Shown here in pieces: positions 25,920 through 35,800 of a DNA stretch of 64,000 nucleotides (its first letter is position 1; the number at the start of each line of letters is the position of its first letter). The notes beneath the pieces were generated by a model. The model was given only the letters and a program-made list of their open reading frames with translations, had not been told where the DNA came from and ran no database searches. The position numbers and the translations under genes were made by a program. Source of the stretch: Actinoplanes sp. DH11 (lineage in GTDB: Bacteria > Actinomycetota > Actinomycetes > Mycobacteriales > Micromonosporaceae); the NCBI RefSeq assembly GCF_020873875.1, contig NZ_JAHWGU010000013.1, positions 178,992-242,991 on the forward strand, in the 5' to 3' direction.

Positions 25920-26978
25920 ATGACTGTGGCGATCGGGATCAACGGGCTCGGGCGGATCGGTCGCAGCTTGACCCGGATCGTGGCCGCCATGCCACAACCC
26001 GGCGTGGAGATCGCCGCGGTGAACGACATCGCGTCCACCGAGAAGATGGCGTACGGCCTGCGCCGCGACAGCCTGCGCGGCGCGTTCCCGGGGACGGTGA
26101 CCGCCCGCGGGGAGTACCTGGTGGTGAACGACCACGCCATCCGGACGTACCACCATGAGCGCCCCGACCGGATCCCCTGGGCCGAGGAGGGCGTGGACGT
26201 CGTCATCGAGGCGACCGGCCTGTTCCGGGCCGGGACCGCGGCGCGTTCGCACATCACCTACGGTGGTGCCCGCAAGGTGGTGATCAGTGCGTCCGCCGAC
26301 GACCCGGACGCCTTCCTCGTCTTCGGGGCCAACCACGACAGCTACGACCCCGCGCTGCATGACGTGGTCTCGCCGGCGTCCTGCGGGGTGAACGCGCTCA
26401 CCGTGATGGCGAAGGTGCTGCTCGACCGATTCGGACTGCGGTCCGTGCACACCTCGGTGATGCTCGCGACCCAGGGCTGGCAGCGGGTGCAGGACGCGGT
26501 GGTCGGCACCTCCCGGGACGACCCGCGACTGGGCCGGGCCACCGCGGAGAGCATCATCCCGCACAACCACGTGGTCGGTGACCTGGTCCGGATCGCGCTG
26601 CCGGAGATCGGCGAGATGCGGTACAGCTACTACTGCGTGCCGACCCCGATCGGCTCGCTCGCCGAGATCTCCGGTCAGACCGATCGGCCGGTGACCGCCG
26701 AGGAGATCAACCGGGCGATGGCGGAGGCGGCTGCCGGTCCGCTGCGGGGCATCCTGGCGTACGACCCGGACCCCACCGTGTCGATCGATGTGAAGAACAA
26801 CCCGGCCTCGTGCCTGTTCGACCCGTCCGGCACGCAGACCACCGCGGACGGCGGGGTCAAGGTGCGCGGCTGGTTCGACAACGAGTGGGGTTTCTCGAAC
26901 CGATTACTCGATCTCGCGCGCCTGGTCGGTGAACGCTTACCCGTCTCGTCGAGCCAGGTGAGCTGGAGCGCGGTCTAG
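25920..26978 (+). CDS. Glyceraldehyde-3-phosphate dehydrogenase-like protein with altered active site
   Basis: 352 residues. GINGLGRIGR is the NAD-binding loop and GWFDNEWGFSNRL the conserved C-terminal signature. The catalytic cysteine is kept (Cys155 in SPASCGVN, where standard enzymes have SNASCTTN). The catalytic histidine, expected 27 residues later, is Leu182; the aligned FG at 16-17 residues after the Cys shows no gap. SAPAKD is replaced by SASADD. It may therefore act on another substrate, be a slow or regulatory paralogue, or be inactive as GAPDH. It is not in a pgk-tpi cluster. The start is the ATG directly after GAGGAGCGCTCG. Confidence 0.82.
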   Translation: MTVAIGINGLGRIGRSLTRIVAAMPQPGVEIAAVNDIASTEKMAYGLRRDSLRGAFPGTVTARGEYLVVNDHAIRTYHHERPDRIPWAEEGVDVVIEATGLFRAGTAARSHITYGGARKVVISASADDPDAFLVFGANHDSYDPALHDVVSPASCGVNALTVMAKVLLDRFGLRSVHTSVMLATQGWQRVQDAVVGTSRDDPRLGRATAESIIPHNHVVGDLVRIALPEIGEMRYSYYCVPTPIGSLAEISGQTDRPVTAEEINRAMAEAAAGPLRGILAYDPDPTVSIDVKNNPASCLFDPSGTQTTADGGVKVRGWFDNEWGFSNRLLDLARLVGERLPVSSSQVSWSAV

Positions 26979-27003
26979 GCCGGACACGGCCTAGGCTCCA
27001 AAC

Positions 27004-27921
27004 ATGATCAACGACGAGGATGTACGGGCGGCCGCGCGTCGCGTCGACGGCCGGATCCGGCGTACCCCGGTGGCCGAGGCCGGCCCGGACCGCTGGTTCA
27101 AGCTCGAATATCTGCAGCACGCGGGGTCGTTCAAGACCCGGGGGATGGTCAACCAGATCCTCGCCGGCGCCGAGCGCGGTGCCCTGCCGGGCGCCGGGGT
27201 GGTGGCGGCGTCCGGTGGCAACGCCGGCCTGGCAGCCGCCTACGCGGCCCGCGAACTCGGTGTCGCGGCCGAGGTGTTCGTGCCGGTCACGGCCCCGGCG
27301 GTCAAGGTGGCGAAGCTCGGCAAGCTGGGCGCGCGGGTAGTGCAGAGCGGGACCGAGTATGCCGAGGCGTACGCCGCCGCAGTCGTCCGGGCCGCGGAGA
27401 CCGGTGCCCTGTTCTGCCACGCCTACGACGACCCGGACATGGTCGCCGGTAACGGGACCATCGGCCTGGAACTGCTGGAGCAGGTGCCGGACCTGGACAC
27501 GGTGCTCGTGGCGGTCGGCGGCGGCGGCCTCGTCGCCGGGGTCGTCGCGGCGCTGCGGGACCACGTGCGGATCGTCGCCGTCGAACCGGTGAACTCGGCC
27601 GCACTGCATGCCGCGCTGCGCGCCGGCGAACCCGTGGACGTGCCGGTCTCCGGCGTGGCCGCCGACTCCCTCGGCGCCCGGCGGGCCGGCGCCATCGCCG
27701 TTCAGCTCGCCCAGGACGCGAAGATCACGTCGGTGCTGGTCGAGGACGAGGCGATCGTCGAGGCTCGGAGCCGGCTCTGGGACGAGTACCGGATCGTGGT
27801 CGAGCACGGCACCGCGGCGGCCCAGGCGGCCCTGCTGTCCCGGGCCTACGTGCCGGAACCCGGCGAGAAGGTGGCCGTCCTGCTCTGCGGCGCCAACACG
27901 AATCCGTCCGATCTGGCCTGA
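27004..27921 (+). CDS. PLP-dependent threonine/serine dehydratase-like protein
   Basis: 305 residues, fold type II. The PLP lysine lies in HAGSFKTRG, the phosphate-binding loop is VGGGGLVAG, and SGGNAGLAAAYAA is the substrate loop. The size and absence of a C-terminal ACT domain fit a catabolic threonine/serine dehydratase or a racemase; the two cannot be told apart by eye. It begins 25 bases after the GAPDH-like gene and may share its transcript. Confidence 0.88.
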   Translation: MINDEDVRAAARRVDGRIRRTPVAEAGPDRWFKLEYLQHAGSFKTRGMVNQILAGAERGALPGAGVVAASGGNAGLAAAYAARELGVAAEVFVPVTAPAVKVAKLGKLGARVVQSGTEYAEAYAAAVVRAAETGALFCHAYDDPDMVAGNGTIGLELLEQVPDLDTVLVAVGGGGLVAGVVAALRDHVRIVAVEPVNSAALHAALRAGEPVDVPVSGVAADSLGARRAGAIAVQLAQDAKITSVLVEDEAIVEARSRLWDEYRIVVEHGTAAAQAALLSRAYVPEPGEKVAVLLCGANTNPSDLA

Positions 27922-27951
27922 ATCGGCGCGAGGGCTGCGAAGCTCGTTGAC

Positions 27952-29049
27952 GTGACCAGTTTTCGCCGCTTCGCGCTCGCGGTCTGCGTGACCGGGGTGC
28001 TCGTCCAGCTCCTGCTCACCGCGTACTACCTGGGCATGGGCCACAAGGCGGCGCCGCACCACCTGCCGGTCGGCCTGATCGCCACCGGTCAGCAGGCCGA
28101 GCAGGTCACCGCCATGCTGGAGGACGGCGACAAGTTCCGGGTCACCGACTTCGGCTCGGCGGACGCGCTGACCACGGCGATCCGGGAACGGGACGTCTAC
28201 GGCGGCGTCGACCTGACCGCGGGGTCGCCGATGCTCTACGTGGCGAGCGCGGCCGGCGCCTCCGCGGCCTCCCTGCTGCGCTCCACCTACACCGCCGTGA
28301 TGCAGCAGCAGACCGCGAACCAGCTGACCGCGCTCGCCGCCGACTCCGACGCGGTGACCGTCGCGCAGGCGCAGGCCCTGATCACCCCGCCGCAGGTCAC
28401 CGACGTGGTGCCACTGCCGGCCGACGACGTCAACGGCGTCTCGCTCGGCTTCCTCACCCAGGCGCTCTCGCTCGGCGGCTCGATCGCCTCGATGGGCCTG
28501 GGCCGGCTCATCCCGCGCGCCCGCCGGTCCTGGAAGCGCGGCGTCACGCACCTGTCGCTGCTGATCCTCTACGCCGTCGGGTCGGCCGCCGCGGTGCTCT
28601 GGTCGATGAGCTGGTTCGGGGTCGGTGAGGGCGCGAACCGGACCGAGATGCTGCTCATCTTCTCGCTGATCTCGCTCGCCATCACCGGGTCCACGGCCGG
28701 TGCGGTGGCGCTGATCGGCCCGGCCGGCGCGCTGGTCGGCATCTTCTACTTCACCATCGGCACGGTCATCTCCGGTGCCAGCATCCTGCCCGAGTTCCTG
28801 CCCGACTTCGGGCGGCTCCTCGGCGAGAACCTGCCGACCGGCGCCGGCGTCCAGGCGGTCCGCGACAACCTGTACTTCCCGGACGCGCCGATCGGCAGTC
28901 ACCTGCTGGTCCTCGCCCTGTACGCGGTGATCGGATGCCTCGTCGTGCTCATCACGAACATCCTGCCGAACCGGAAGAACAGCGTCTCCGAGATCGACCT
29001 GGGGCTGTCCGACCGAAACTCCGAATCGGCAACCGTGCCCACCTCATGA
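27952..29049 (+). CDS. Membrane protein, ABC-2 / DUF3533-like
   Basis: 365 residues from a GTG start. One N-terminal span (FALAVCVTGVLVQLLLTAYYL) is followed by an extracytoplasmic domain of about 130 residues with LPVGLIATGQQAEQV and a YGGVDL motif. Then come at least five spans including LLIFSLISLAITGSTAGAVA and a GIFYFTIGTVISGASILPEFLP loop. This is the layout of the YhgE/Pip and DUF3533 families, related to ABC-2 permeases. No ATPase gene is adjacent. The substrate is unknown. Confidence 0.7.
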   Translation: MTSFRRFALAVCVTGVLVQLLLTAYYLGMGHKAAPHHLPVGLIATGQQAEQVTAMLEDGDKFRVTDFGSADALTTAIRERDVYGGVDLTAGSPMLYVASAAGASAASLLRSTYTAVMQQQTANQLTALAADSDAVTVAQAQALITPPQVTDVVPLPADDVNGVSLGFLTQALSLGGSIASMGLGRLIPRARRSWKRGVTHLSLLILYAVGSAAAVLWSMSWFGVGEGANRTEMLLIFSLISLAITGSTAGAVALIGPAGALVGIFYFTIGTVISGASILPEFLPDFGRLLGENLPTGAGVQAVRDNLYFPDAPIGSHLLVLALYAVIGCLVVLITNILPNRKNSVSEIDLGLSDRNSESATVPTS

Positions 29050-29077
29050 ACCGGAGCATGCGGTCGATCCGTACTTG

Positions 29078-29093
29078 ACTTGAAGTATCAAGT
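29078..29093. promoter_or_regulatory. Perfect 16-bp palindrome before ribA
   Basis: ACTTGA-AGTA-TCAAGT, flanked by a further GTACTTGA...TCAAGTAC symmetry (29071-29095), lies 14 bases before the GTP cyclohydrolase II start. The TTGA-N4-TCAA form is the classic shape of a MarR-family operator. It would overlap the promoter or leader and repress transcription. Confidence 0.65.
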
Positions 29094-29106
29094 ACAGGGA
29101 GAAAGC

Positions 29107-29715
29107 ATGCCGGTCCGTACGCGCGTCACCGTTCCGCTCGAGTTCGCCGATGGCTTCCGCACCACCGCCGAAGTGATCACCTTCACCGGCCTGGTGGACG
29201 GCAAGGAGCACCTGGCCCTGGCGCTCGGCGACGTGGACGGCGCCGAGGTCCCCCTGGTCCGGATGCACTCCGAATGCATGACCGGCGACGTCTTCGGCTC
29301 CCAGCGCTGCGACTGCGGCCCGCAGCTGCGCGAGGCGGTCGAGCAGATCGCGGAGACCGGTGGCTACCTGCTCTACCTGCGCCAGGAGGGCCGGGGCATC
29401 GGCCTCTACGCGAAGCTCGACGCGTACGCGCTCCAGGACCTCGGCATGGACACCTATGAGGCGAACCGGGCACTCGGGCACGCCGACGACGAGCGGGACT
29501 ACAGCGCCGCCGCCCAGATGCTCACCGCGCTCGGCGCCGGCGCCGTCGACCTGCTGACCAACAACCCGGACAAGTCCCGCCAGCTGCGCGACCTCGGCAT
29601 CCAGGTCCGCTCGGTCCGGCCCACCGGCGTGCACGCGTCCGCCGCCAACGTCAGCTACCTCCAGGCCAAGGTGGCGCACACCCAGCACACGATCGACCTG
29701 GCGTCCGCTTCCTGA
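29107..29715 (+). CDS. ribA: GTP cyclohydrolase II
   Basis: Opens GTP to 2,5-diamino-6-ribosylamino-pyrimidinone phosphate, the first step of riboflavin (and some pyrrolopyrimidine) synthesis. It has 202 residues, monofunctional, without the RibB domain. HSECMTGDVFGSQRCDCGPQ carries the Zn cysteines, RQEGRGIGLY the nucleotide site, and TNNPDK the C-terminal motif. The ATG at 29107 follows GGGAGA. No rib genes adjoin it and a palindromic operator precedes it, suggesting an inducible, specialised paralogue rather than the housekeeping RibBA. Confidence 0.93.
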   Translation: MPVRTRVTVPLEFADGFRTTAEVITFTGLVDGKEHLALALGDVDGAEVPLVRMHSECMTGDVFGSQRCDCGPQLREAVEQIAETGGYLLYLRQEGRGIGLYAKLDAYALQDLGMDTYEANRALGHADDERDYSAAAQMLTALGAGAVDLLTNNPDKSRQLRDLGIQVRSVRPTGVHASAANVSYLQAKVAHTQHTIDLASAS

Positions 29716-29781
29716 CCGTACTTTTCCGGGTTTTCTCGCGGGAGGCCTCAGGTTTCGGCCCGGGAGCCGAACGGTTCTGAC

Positions 29782-30399
29782 ATGGGTATCGAAGGAGTGA
29801 ACCAGCGCATCGCGAACATCCAGAGCCGGATCATCTCTATGCAGACCCAGCAGGCCACCGCGACGCAGACGCGGACGGCCACCTCCGGCTCGTCCGCGTC
29901 CACCGCCGCGAGTGGCGCCAACTTCGCCAGCCAGCTCCAGTCGGCGATGACGTCCGCCGCGGGGCCGGCTGCGGCGGACAAGACGTACAAGCTGAACAGC
30001 AAGGGCGTGCCGGAGGACCTGGTCGCCTACGGCAACGGCAAGATCCCGGAGGAGGCGCTCGGCCGGGTGGGCAACACCAACCACAAGCTGTGGGCGCCCG
30101 CCGCCGAGAACCTCAACCGCATGATCGATGATGCCAAGCGGGACGGCGTGAAGATCGGCATCACCGACTCGTACCGGCCCTACACCGAACAGGTCGACCT
30201 CGCCCGGCGCAAGGGCCTCTACTCGCAGGGCGGGCTCGCTGCCAAGCCCGGCACCAGCGAGCACGGCTGGGGCATGGCCACCGACCTGGACCTCAACGCC
30301 AAGGCACTGACCTGGATGCGGCAGAACGCCAAGGAGTACGGCTTCGTCGAGAACGTGCCTCGCGAGAGCTGGCACTGGGCCTTCCGCCCGAAGACGTAG
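29782..30399 (+). CDS. M15-family D-Ala-D-Ala carboxypeptidase-like protein
   Basis: 205 residues. The C-terminal half is a VanY/M15 zinc peptidase: DSYRPYTEQVDLA, then PGTSEHGWGMATDLDL (SxHxxGxAxD, the zinc His and Asp), then SWHWAF with the last His ligand. It cuts peptidoglycan stem peptides. The N-terminus is unusual: no signal peptide, but IEGVNQRIANIQSRIISMQT followed by a Ser/Thr/Ala linker. Similar N-termini occur, to my knowledge, on hydrolases of actinobacterial flagellar clusters, exported by the flagellar apparatus. That role is inference. Confidence 0.82.
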   Translation: MGIEGVNQRIANIQSRIISMQTQQATATQTRTATSGSSASTAASGANFASQLQSAMTSAAGPAAADKTYKLNSKGVPEDLVAYGNGKIPEEALGRVGNTNHKLWAPAAENLNRMIDDAKRDGVKIGITDSYRPYTEQVDLARRKGLYSQGGLAAKPGTSEHGWGMATDLDLNAKALTWMRQNAKEYGFVENVPRESWHWAFRPKT

Positions 30400-30463
30400 C
30401 CGCGCGCCCAGGTGCGGTCTCGCCGCGCCCGGCCCCGCGTCCTGCCGCTTCCTCGGCGGGCGC

Positions 30464-31261
30464 TCAGGCGCGGCAGATGATTTCGCCGTGCGGGATGGTG
30501 AACCAGCCGTCCGGGGCGTCCGACCAGCGGCGCCAGCCGTCGGAGATCCGCCGCAGGTCCGCCTCGGTTGCCGCGCCCGTCGCCAGGGCCGTCGTCGCCA
30601 TGTCCGAGTTGCGGATGCGGTCCGCCCACATGCCGCCCCACCAGTGCCGGTCCTCGTCGGTGGCGAAACACCAGACGCTCGCGGTGGCCGTCACGTCGGT
30701 GAAGCCGGCGGCGCGGGCCCAGGAGAGCATCCGGCGGCCGGCGTCGGGTTCGCCGCCGTTGCCGCGGGCCACCCGTTGGTAGAGGGCCATCCACTCGTCC
30801 AGTTCCGGGAGCAGCGGGAACCAGGTGAAACCGGCGTAGTCACTGTCCCGGGCGGCGACCACCCCACCCGGCCGGGTCACCCGGCGCATCTCGCGCAGGG
30901 CGGCCACCGGGTCGGCGACGTGCTGGAGGACCTGGTGGGCGTGCACCACGTCGTACGCGTCGCCGGGCATGTCGAGGGCGTGCACGTCACCGACGGCGAA
31001 GTCCACGTTCGGCAGCGACTGCCGGCCCACTTCGGCGCGGGCCAGGTCGAGGGCGTCGGCGGTGCGCTCCAGGGCGGTGACGCGACCGGGTGTGATCCGT
31101 GTCGCGAGGTCGGCCGTGATGGTGCCGGGGCCGCATCCGACGTCCAGCAGGGAGATTCCGGAGGAAAGATGCGGCAGGAGGTAGGCCGCCGAATTCTCTG
31201 CGGTGCGCCAGCGGTGTGAGCGCAAGACCGACTCGTGGTGTCCGTGCGTGTACGTCGCCAT
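30464..31261 (-). CDS. Class I SAM-dependent methyltransferase
   Basis: 265 residues from ATG 31261. SLLDVGCGPGTITADLA is the SAM-binding motif I, ALERTADALDLAR motif II, and FAVGDVHALDMPGDAYDVVHAHQVLQH the acidic loop of UbiE/MenG-like small-molecule methyltransferases. The substrate is unknown. It is divergent from asd; a short TGGGA...TCCCA inverted repeat (31294-31309) lies in the shared promoter region. Confidence 0.87.
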   Translation of the reverse strand: MATYTHGHHESVLRSHRWRTAENSAAYLLPHLSSGISLLDVGCGPGTITADLATRITPGRVTALERTADALDLARAEVGRQSLPNVDFAVGDVHALDMPGDAYDVVHAHQVLQHVADPVAALREMRRVTRPGGVVAARDSDYAGFTWFPLLPELDEWMALYQRVARGNGGEPDAGRRMLSWARAAGFTDVTATASVWCFATDEDRHWWGGMWADRIRNSDMATTALATGAATEADLRRISDGWRRWSDAPDGWFTIPHGEIICRA

Positions 31262-31363
31262 GCCACTGACGCTAGGCCCGCTGTCCCCGAATATGGGACT
31301 ACTATCCCACAATGTGAACAAGGTGATTTCTTCGCTCGCAGTTCAGGCCGTATTTTGGTGCTC

Positions 31364-32389
31364 ATGAGGATCGGCATCGTCGGCGCGACGGGACAGGTCG
31401 GTGGCGTCATGCGCCGCATCCTGGCCGAGCGCGCCTTCCCGGTAGACCAGCTTCGTCTCTTCGCCTCCGCGCGCAGCGCAGGCCGCACCCTGCCGTGGGG
31501 CAACGGAGAAGTGACAGTCGAGGACGCCGCGACCGCGGACTACAGCGGCCTCGACATCGTGCTCTTCTCGGCGGGCAAGGGCGGCTCCAAGGAATACGGG
31601 CCCCGCGTCGCCGAGGCCGGCGCGGTCGTCGTCGACAACTCCTCGGCCTGGCGGATGGACCCGGAGGTGCCGCTGGTCGTCGCCGAGGTCAACCCGGACG
31701 CGGCCCGCAACCGCCCGAAGGGCATCATCGCCAACCCGAACTGCACCACCATGGCGGCCATGCCGGTGCTGCGGCCGCTGCACGACGAGGCCGGGCTGGT
31801 CTCGTTCGTCGCCACCACGTACCAGGCCGTCGGTGGCGCCGGGCTCGCCGGTGTGGCCGAGCTCGACGAGCAGGTCAAGAAGGTGGCGGACCGGGCGACC
31901 GAGCTGACCCACGACGGCTCCGCGGTCGAGTTCCCCGAGTCCCGGGTCTTCCCGAAGCCGATCGCGTTCAACGTGATCCCGCAGGCCGGGTCGTTCGTGG
32001 ACGACGGCACCGGCGAGACGGACGAGGAGCAGAAGCTCCGCAACGAGAGCCGCAAGATCCTCGACCTGCCGGAGCTGCTGGTTTCCGGGACCTGCGTGCG
32101 CGTACCCGTCTTCACCGGGCACTCGATCCAGATCAACGCCCGCTTCGCCCGCGCGCTCACGCCGGACCGTGCCCGGGAGCTGCTCGCCACGGCGCCCGGC
32201 GTCGAACTCGCCGACGTGCCGACGCCGCTGCAGGCCGCCGGGCGCGATCCGTCCTACGTGGGCCGGTTCCGGGTGGACCCGACCGCGGAGAACGGGCTGG
32301 CGTTCTTCATCTCGAACGACAACCTGCGCAAGGGTGCGGCCCTCAACGCCGTGCAGATCGCCGAGCTGGTCGCCGCCGAGCTCCGCTGA
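31364..32389 (+). CDS. asd: Aspartate-semialdehyde dehydrogenase
   Basis: Makes aspartate semialdehyde, the branch point to lysine/diaminopimelate, threonine, methionine and isoleucine. It has 341 residues. IGIVGATGQVGG binds NADP, VDNSSAWRMD is a family signature, and ANPNCTT holds the catalytic cysteine. GHSIQINARFAR contains the catalytic His. The usual lysC partner is not upstream in this window, where a methyltransferase gene is divergent instead. A terminator hairpin follows. Confidence 0.96.
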   Translation: MRIGIVGATGQVGGVMRRILAERAFPVDQLRLFASARSAGRTLPWGNGEVTVEDAATADYSGLDIVLFSAGKGGSKEYGPRVAEAGAVVVDNSSAWRMDPEVPLVVAEVNPDAARNRPKGIIANPNCTTMAAMPVLRPLHDEAGLVSFVATTYQAVGGAGLAGVAELDEQVKKVADRATELTHDGSAVEFPESRVFPKPIAFNVIPQAGSFVDDGTGETDEEQKLRNESRKILDLPELLVSGTCVRVPVFTGHSIQINARFARALTPDRARELLATAPGVELADVPTPLQAAGRDPSYVGRFRVDPTAENGLAFFISNDNLRKGAALNAVQIAELVAAELR

Positions 32390-32441
32390 TCCAGTACACC
32401 GCGCTGATCCGGCACATCCGCTGACCCCGCACATTGTGCGG

Positions 32442-32471
32442 AACCGCCCCGGCCACCCGGCCGGGGCGGTT
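32442..32471 (+). terminator. Intrinsic terminator after asd
   Basis: 13-bp perfect arms (AACCGCCCCGGCC and complement), a 4-nt loop, then TTTGTTTTCT: a full rho-independent terminator, rare in this GC-rich sequence. Confidence 0.9.
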
Positions 32472-32562
32472 TTGTTTTCTTGCGTGGCACTTCTCAATGG
32501 AAATTTGGGACTTTTTGCCCGAATCGGTAGCGCATGGCCGGTTTTAGCGGCACAGTGATGGA

Positions 32563-32769
32563 ATGAACGACAGTGGGCTCGGCGGTGCAGGGTACTTCTG
32601 GTGCCTCCGCGACCACCGGGTTGAGAGCGGAGACCAGGTGTGTCCCGCCCAATACCGGCTCGGTCCCTACGCCACGGCTGACGAAGCGACGCGGGCACTC
32701 GACACGGTCGAGAAGCGCAATGCCGAGTGGGATGCCGAGGATGCCCGCTGGACAGGGGAAGCCAGCTAA
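32563..32769 (+). CDS. Small SPOR-like protein (68 aa)
   Basis: GYFWCLRDHRVESGDQVCPA then YRLGPYATADEATRALDTVE and WDAEDARW make a compact acidic protein with a LGPY-T-EEA-ALDxV pattern seen in short actinobacterial SPOR-domain-like proteins. No signal peptide or membrane span is seen. Its role is unknown. It lies between asd and the histone-like gene. Confidence 0.75.
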   Translation: MNDSGLGGAGYFWCLRDHRVESGDQVCPAQYRLGPYATADEATRALDTVEKRNAEWDAEDARWTGEAS

Positions 32770-32860
32770 CGCACGGTCCCGGCACGCGTTGTCCATGCCG
32801 TAGCCGCGCCGTCTCCAGGCGCAGACGTGCCCGCAGTCATTCGCAAGGAGGAACACCTCG

Positions 32861-35800
32861 ATGCCCGCTGCCAAAAAAGAGGCAACTGCCAAAAAGGCAA
32901 CGACCAGATCCGCTGCCACTCCCGCGCGCGCGACCGGCGGATCCCCCGCCCGGTCCGCTGCCGCGCCCACCCGCACCACCGCCACGCCGGCCCGGTCCGC
33001 TTCCGCGCCGGCCCGGTCCGCCTCCGCGCCCGCTCGCCCTGCTGCGGGACGGGCGCCCTCCACGGTGGCCGGTGCGAAAACGGGTGCGGCGCGAGGCAGG
33101 ACGGCGGTGGCGGCTGGTCGGGCGGAGCAGCGGGGCAGGGTACGGGTCACCGCCGTCGTACCGGAGAAGAAGGCAGCCGCTTCCCCGGCCGCCAAGCGTG
33201 CCGCCGCCGCTGCTTCCCCCGCGAAGCCGGCCCGTGCCGCCGCTTCGACATCAGCCGGCGCCGCCGTTTCGAAGCCGGCCCGTGCCGCCGTTTCGAAGCC
33301 GGCTCGTGCCGCTGCTGCGAAGTCGGCCGGTGCCGTCGTTTCGAAGTCGGCTGGTGCTGCCAAGCGGGCCGCTTCTGCGAAGCCGGTTGTTGTCGCGAAG
33401 CCCGTCGTCGCTGCGAAGCGGGCCGCTGCTGCGCGTCCGGCCGCTGTGAAATCCGCTGCGTCGAAGCCGGCTGCTGTGAAGTCCGGGCGCGGGGCGGCGG
33501 CTGCGATTGCCCGGCCCGAACTCAAGTCGAGTGCGTCCAAGGGCGGCTCCGGCCGGACTACGGGGAGCCGGGCTGTTGCTGCGAAACCGGCGACTGCGAA
33601 GGCGGTTTCCGGGCGTTCGGTGGTTACCGCCAAGATTCCGGCCGGTAAGGCGGGAGCCGGGCGGGGTGTGGCTACGGGTCCGGTTTCCGGGGCGGGTCCC
33701 AAATCTTCGACCGCTGGCAAATCCGCTGCCGGTAAGCCTGCGGTGGCGAAATCCGCTGTGGGTAAGTCTGTCGCCGGGAAATCCGCTGCCGGTAGGTCGG
33801 GGACCGCGAAATCCGTGGCCGCTAAATCGGTAGTCGGTAAGTCGGCGGCCGTGACACCGGCAGGGCGCAATTCGGCGAGCGGCAATGCGGTCGCAGGTAA
33901 GTCGACCGCTGGGAAGTCCGCGAAGGCTTCGGCGGTGAAGACCGTGTCGGCCAAGGCCGCGTCTGTCAAAGCGGCGCCTTCCGCAACGGCGTCCGTCAAA
34001 GCCGCTACTGCCAGGGCGGCGACCACTAAAACGGCTACCGCCAAGGCCGCGACCACTAAAACGGCTGCTGCCAAGGCCGCGACCGTCAAGCCTCCGGTGT
34101 CCAAGGCTGCGACAGCTGGAACTGCGACGGCCAAGACCTCGACGGCCAAGACCTCAACAGCCAAGGCCGGGGCGGTCAGGGCGGCCGGCCGCGCTGTGGT
34201 GGGGAAGGCGGCTGAGACCAAGGCCGGGTCCGCCGCCAAGACCGGTGCGAAGGCTGCGGCTGCCAAGGCCGGCGGGCGGGCGGTCGCTCCGAAGCAGGCC
34301 GTCCGGGGGATGGGGTCCGTGGGCGGCACTGCCGCTACGGCCGGTGCTCCGAAGACCGGCCGGCGGGTGCCGGCGCCCGCGCGGGCCTCCGACGACGTAC
34401 CGGCCGTGAAGCGACAAGCGTCCCCCCGGAACGGTAAGACGGCTGTGGTGCCGGCGGCGCGGTCGGGTCGGGCGACTGCCAAGAACGTGTCCGGCAAACC
34501 GCGCCGGGTCGCGGCTGCGATGAGCGGCGGTTCGAAGGGGCAGGTCACCGCCTCCACCGAAGACCTCGGGAAACTCGACGAGGTGGATCCGAGCCAGGTG
34601 TCGGACGTCCCGTACGAGGGTGGCTGGTTCCCGCCGCACACCGGCCCCGCTACGCCGAGCGCGGGATCCGACAAATGGGGCGCGGACCGTCCGGATCTCG
34701 AAGCGCTCGGGTCCGGGGGAGGGCGCAACGGCAACGGCAACGGCAACGGCTCGGGCGCGGGCAGCGGTCGCGGTTCCGGTTCAGGTGGCGGCCCCGATGC
34801 GGGCAGCGGCCCGGACGCCGGCGGGGACGCGACAGTCGGTAGCGGCCGTGACGACGACGGCGACCCGGTTCGCGACAGGGCCCTCGATTCCGACAGCGCC
34901 GCCGACTCCGACAGCGATCTGGATGCCGACAGCGATCTGGATGCCGTGAGCGGCCGGGATGCCGCCGGCGACTCGGATGCCGCCAGCGGTCCGGGTGCTG
35001 GTAGCGGACTGGATTCCGGTAACGAACTGGACGTGCGCGCCTCCCGGGACGCCGGCAGCTCGACGGAAACCGTCGGCGGGGAGTCCCCGGAGGAGGGCGC
35101 CGACGAAGACTCGGAGCAGACGTCGGCCGACGGCATGGCGCCGGTCACCGTGTCCGCCCAGGACGACGCGGTCGCCGCCGGAACTCGCGGTGCGGTCCCC
35201 GGAGATCACGCGGTCACTGACGGCAACGAGCCGCGGCGGGCCGGTGCTGCGCCGGGCGGTGCGGCGGCAGGGGTCCGGCCGGGCGGCGCTCGGCTGGCGA
35301 AAGCCGGGCCGGGGCGCACCAACGGGGCCAAGGTGGCTCGCGGCCGTGCTGACGCGGCAGTCACCGTCGGTGAAGCGGCGAAGAGGGCTGGGCGGGGTCG
35401 GGGCGGCGCAGCCCGTACCACTGCGTCCGAAACCGGCCCGGATGCTTCCGCCGCGCCGGTCGAAGCCGGCGGCAAAGGGTCGCGGGCCAGGACGAACGGC
35501 CGTGCCGCCGGGGGAGAAGCGTCGGGAACCGCCGCGTCGGCCGGCAAGGCCGCTGCGTCCGCAGGCAAGAGAGCCGCGTCGCCCGGTAAGAGCGCTGCGT
35601 CCGCAGGCACGGCAGCCGGGAAGGTTGGCGCCGCCAAGACGGCCGGCGCCGCCGCGGTGAAGGCGGCCGGTAGTGGGGTCGCCGCCACGAAAGCGATGGC
35701 CACGAAGGCGGCTGGTGGCGGGAGTGCGGCCACGAGGGCGACTGGTGGTGGGAGTGCGGCCACCAAGGCGGCGGGTGCCAGGGCGACTGGTGGCGGTACT

